Part shown: positions 61,747-64,000 of the stretch, piece after piece | Numbering within the stretch: the stretch's first letter is position 1 | Layout of the letters: the number at the start of each line of letters is the position of its first letter | Assembly: GCF_000227115.2 (NCBI RefSeq) | Contig: NC_016480.1 | Location: 1,364,001-1,428,000 of the forward strand | Direction of reading: 5' to 3' | DNA from: Naumovozyma dairenensis CBS 421 | Taxonomy: Eukaryota; Ascomycota; Saccharomycetes; Saccharomycetales; Saccharomycetaceae | Length of the DNA: 64,000 nt | The notes under the pieces: generated by a model | The model's database searches: none | What the model saw: only the letters and a program-made list of their open reading frames with translations | What the model was told of the DNA's origin: nothing | Program-made: the position numbers and the translations under genes

Positions 61747-62763
61747 TTTATCTTCCTCTTCATAATAGGAACCACGAACTAAAGTGTCACCATCATTATT
61801 CTCTTTGACATTGGATGAATATAGTCCCGTAGAGTGCACTCTATTCCGGCACCAATCTTCGAAAATCTCTTCACGTTCACTATCATTAGATATAGAATAG
61901 AATATTGTGGGTCTCTCAATGATTCGACGAGACTGAACTGACCACGTAGAATACATATCTAGTTTATTCTTATCAAGTAATTCAAAAAATGCCTGTTTAA
62001 CTTTTTGTACACTTGCATTAATATTATCTTCCCCTTCTTCTCCTCCTTTAGAAGTTAAGTTATTTAACGTATTCAATTCATCATTGTCGTCCTCATCCTC
62101 AAACCTTTCTTCTCCTTCTTCTTCTCTCATCTCATCGGTACTAATATTATCTGGTTTATTGCTTGCATTTCCCTCAACATCTTTATCATCACCTGATGAC
62201 TTACCTTCGATTTTACCTGAGACATCATCTTCTTTTTCTTCTTTCTCCTCCTCCTCCTCCTCCTCGTCTTCTCCCCCATCTTCTATCTCCATTTGTTCAG
62301 TAAGAATATCTTGTTTTAAAAACCCGATATTTGCAACGATCTCCTCATATAGTCCCTTAATATCAATACTAGGATCATTATATCCTCGAATTAATCCTAT
62401 CAATTTAATTAAATTATTTTTATCCAAATATTTCATCAAATCAAAACTTAATTTTTCATCTTCTTTGTCCTCAACAAGTTTTAAAACAGATCTGTTCGAT
62501 CTAGCATTATAATAAAATTTGCTACCATCAGATCTTAATATCAAATACCATTCATTCAATAACTTGAATGCAAATTTATTTTCTATTTCATGATGGGTTT
62601 GCCCTAATGCTTTAGTATTACTGTTATTCTTATTGGTTTTATAAAAACTAAAAGGTTTCTCCCACGTAGATTGTTTTGTTTCAATATTATAATAATATTT
62701 TTTACCATTCGGCGTCTTATATTCTTTCCATATTCTTTTGTGATGCTTATTATCAGTACTCAT
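61195..62763 (-). CDS. URN1: WW/FF-domain splicing-associated protein Urn1
   Basis: 522 residues (465 in S. cerevisiae). An N-terminal WW domain at about 9-39 has both signature Trp (IWKEYKTPNGKKYYYNIETK and STWEKPF). A second, weaker WW-like strand pattern lies near 70-95 (WYLILRSDGSKFYYNARSNR). Acidic runs follow, then an FF domain at about 245-305 (VQKVKQAFFELLDKNKLDMY with W and RFEDW-like IFEDWC). Urn1 is a non-essential nuclear protein linked to pre-mRNA splicing and related to Prp40-type adaptors. Asp runs are encoded by ATC repeats at about 61722-61746. It corresponds to YPR152C. Confidence 0.9.
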
Positions 62764-63103
62764 TTCATTTCCTAGTATATTTGATAATAATCAACTAATT
62801 TTTTAATAAGTGTATTTTATATTATCGTACCCTTTACATATCTATGTTTTGTATCGAATCCATTGAGAATTGTTGTGTGTTCTTCGACGCTGTTTTTTTC
62901 ATCCAAGAATTCCAAACTAAATATAACATAAATTTTCATGCGAGTTTTACAGTTTTAAATATAATTTATTTATTATATGGAACAGAACCTTCTAACAACA
63001 ACAAGGAGACAAAAAACACTAATGGGCTTCTAAATTGAACAGAGACTTACCATAAACATATAAACTATATTACTTCCTTTCTTGTTCAAAAAAAACAAAA
63101 AAA
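62764..63103. other. Divergent promoter, URN1 and MAY24-type gene
   Basis: 340 bp, AT-rich, no gene seen. Confidence 0.5.
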
Positions 63104-63140
63104 ATGAGATCATTTCTTACAGCAAATGATATACCGATTG
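63104..63140 (+). CDS. MAY24: Exon 1 of a May24 (YPR153W)-like gene, rest missing at gap
   Basis: The ATG at 63104 opens MRSFLTANDIPI plus one base of a split codon, followed directly by a perfect donor GTATGT at 63141-63146. S. cerevisiae YPR153W begins very similarly (MRSFVTNNDIPVG), carries an intron near its start and follows URN1 (YPR152C), as here. Exon 2, a membrane protein of roughly 130 residues, should follow after a short intron, but a run of 20 N begins 10 bases after the donor hexamer. No exon 2 sequence is visible on the other side. The gene is broken by the assembly and not necessarily in the organism. Confidence 0.75.
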
Positions 63141-63155
63141 GTATGTAACACCAAA

Positions 63156-63175
63156 NNNNNNNNNNNNNNNNNNNN
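63156..63175. other. Assembly gap (20 N)
   Basis: A fixed-size run of N beside a CT-dinucleotide repeat (63176-63199); a further single N lies at 63203. The true distance across is unknown. Confidence 0.98.
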
Positions 63176-63203
63176 CTCCTCTCTCTCTCTCTCTCTCTCG
63201 TCN

Positions 63204-63726
63204 CTTTTTCATTCTACAGTTTCCACAAGCAATATATGAGTTAAAATGTGCCTACAATGTTACTAAGAATAAGTGCGATCGTCTATTTTAAAGTATTATT
63301 CATACGTACTAGCAGTAAATATAACGCAACTCCTGATGGGCAGCAAAAAGTCCGCAACAGAGAGTTTTTTGTCGATGGGCTAGTATTGTCTTTGACAAGC
63401 GAAAGGTTAATGAGTAGAGAGATGTTTTCGCTGCTTTTCCTTTATAGGAGACGTTTTTTGATATTTTCTCCTTTCCTTAGTTAAGTTTTTTATGCTGACA
63501 ATGACAGCAATTATAACTCAACATCGGAAAAATATACACATAGCAATAAAGTGAAGTGGAAAAAATAAACATATAAAAACAAAGGAAGGATCTATAACAT
63601 TGCAAGAATAGTTTAACTTTATTTTCATTGTCAATTCTTTATAAGAAGAAAAACATCAAGAAAATAACAAAAATAATAGCATACAAATATTTTCCAAGCA
63701 ACAAATTACAAACAATAAAAGAAATA
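63204..63726. other. Upstream region of the second metallothionein-like gene
   Basis: No coding gene supported. It holds a TTTTCGCTG Ace1-like core at 63425-63433. The stretch 63467-63500 is similar to 52866-52897 and lies about 245 bp before the ATG in both genes. Confidence 0.5.
63425..63433 (+). promoter_or_regulatory. Candidate Ace1/Amt1-like site
   Basis: TTTTCGCTG matches the THHNNGCTG core. The following base is C, which the strict consensus avoids. It lies about 295 bp before the ATG at 63727. Confidence 0.3.
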
Positions 63727-64000
63727 ATGTCCTCTCAAGACTTAACTACTCAAACTCAATCTCCAAACAGTGAACTCACATCATGCAAATGCTCCAACAA
63801 TAACAAAGATTGTGAATGCGGTAAATGCAAATGTTCCGCATGCAACTGCACTGCAGTTGCTGAATGCCAATGTTCCAACATTAACGATTCTTCATGCAAA
63901 TGTGTTAGAAAGACCAAGGATTGTAAGTGTACTAATTGCAAATGCTCTCCATGCACTTCTACTGTAACAGTTCATTTACAATCTCTAAATATCCAAGATT
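63727..64000 (+). CDS. Second metallothionein-like protein, partial at right edge
   Basis: The ATG at 63727 (AAATAATG context) opens a frame that runs off the window after 91 codons. A Ser/Thr/Gln-rich start (MSSQDLTTQTQSPNS) leads to a Cys-rich core at residues 20-81 with Cys in CxC pairs (CKCS, CECGKCKCSACNC, CQC, CKC, CKCTNCKCSPC), then a Cys-free stretch begins. Composition is like the gene at 53114 but without the 54-residue repeat so far. Promoter similarity between the two supports paralogy. The metal role is inferred. The stop is not in the window. Confidence 0.7.
   Translation, partial: MSSQDLTTQTQSPNSELTSCKCSNNNKDCECGKCKCSACNCTAVAECQCSNINDSSCKCVRKTKDCKCTNCKCSPCTSTVTVHLQSLNIQD

Overview
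This is nuclear DNA from a budding yeast of the Saccharomycetaceae. About 37 protein genes lie on both strands, almost all intronless, and most are recognisable orthologues of Saccharomyces cerevisiae genes. The one clear complete intron has the yeast signals GTATGT and TACTAAC. Promoters carry yeast motifs (PAC/RRPE, a proteasome PACE box, Gcn4 and Cbf1 sites). Neighbours come from two or three different S. cerevisiae chromosomes and interleave (YHR111/112 with YDR362-373 and YOR117-120; YPR139-153 with YGR123/130). This is the pattern of double conserved synteny, and a post-genome-duplication relative such as Naumovozyma or Kazachstania fits best. The species itself is not proven.

Layout. 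0-7.4 kb: end of UBA4, TFC6, a YHR112C-type PLP enzyme and ESC2. 7.4-9.2 kb: a complete but gene-less LTR retroelement with target-site duplication, primer-binding site and polypurine tract, placed 191 bp upstream of a tRNA-Lys(CTT). 10-18.8 kb: proteasome genes SEM1 and RPT5, splicing factor CDC40, ribosome-biogenesis genes ESF1 and RIO1, then intron-containing KEI1. 19-28 kb: a GCY1/YPR1-type aldo-keto reductase, XRS2, DXO1, a YciI-like protein, chitinase CTS2 and VPS74. 28.3-32.7 kb: an accessory island with a killer-preprotoxin-like secreted gene, probably frameshifted near its 3' end, and an inverted, badly decayed relative. 32.7-50.4 kb: FRQ1, LOA1, TAZ1, KAR3, RRP15, tRNA-Arg(TCT), PPT1, NOC4, ASN1 and a small YPR145C-A-like gene. 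51-63 kb: YPR147C, a 232-residue repeat metallothionein-like gene, YPR148C, the eisosome pair YGR130C/NCE102, SUE1 and URN1. Right end: first exon of a MAY24/YPR153W-like gene running into an assembly gap, then a second metallothionein-like gene cut by the window edge.

Functional groupings: SEM1 and RPT5 are neighbouring proteasome genes; ESF1, RIO1, RRP15 and NOC4 are ribosome-biogenesis genes that each have PAC/RRPE motifs; LOA1 and TAZ1 are divergent acyltransferases; YGR130C and NCE102 are divergent eisosome genes. The most notable points are the non-coding retroelement, the repeat metallothionein-like pair, the two killer-toxin-like copies, the apparently broken RIO1 start codon, a possible 5'-UTR intron in SEM1, and MAY24 cut by the gap.
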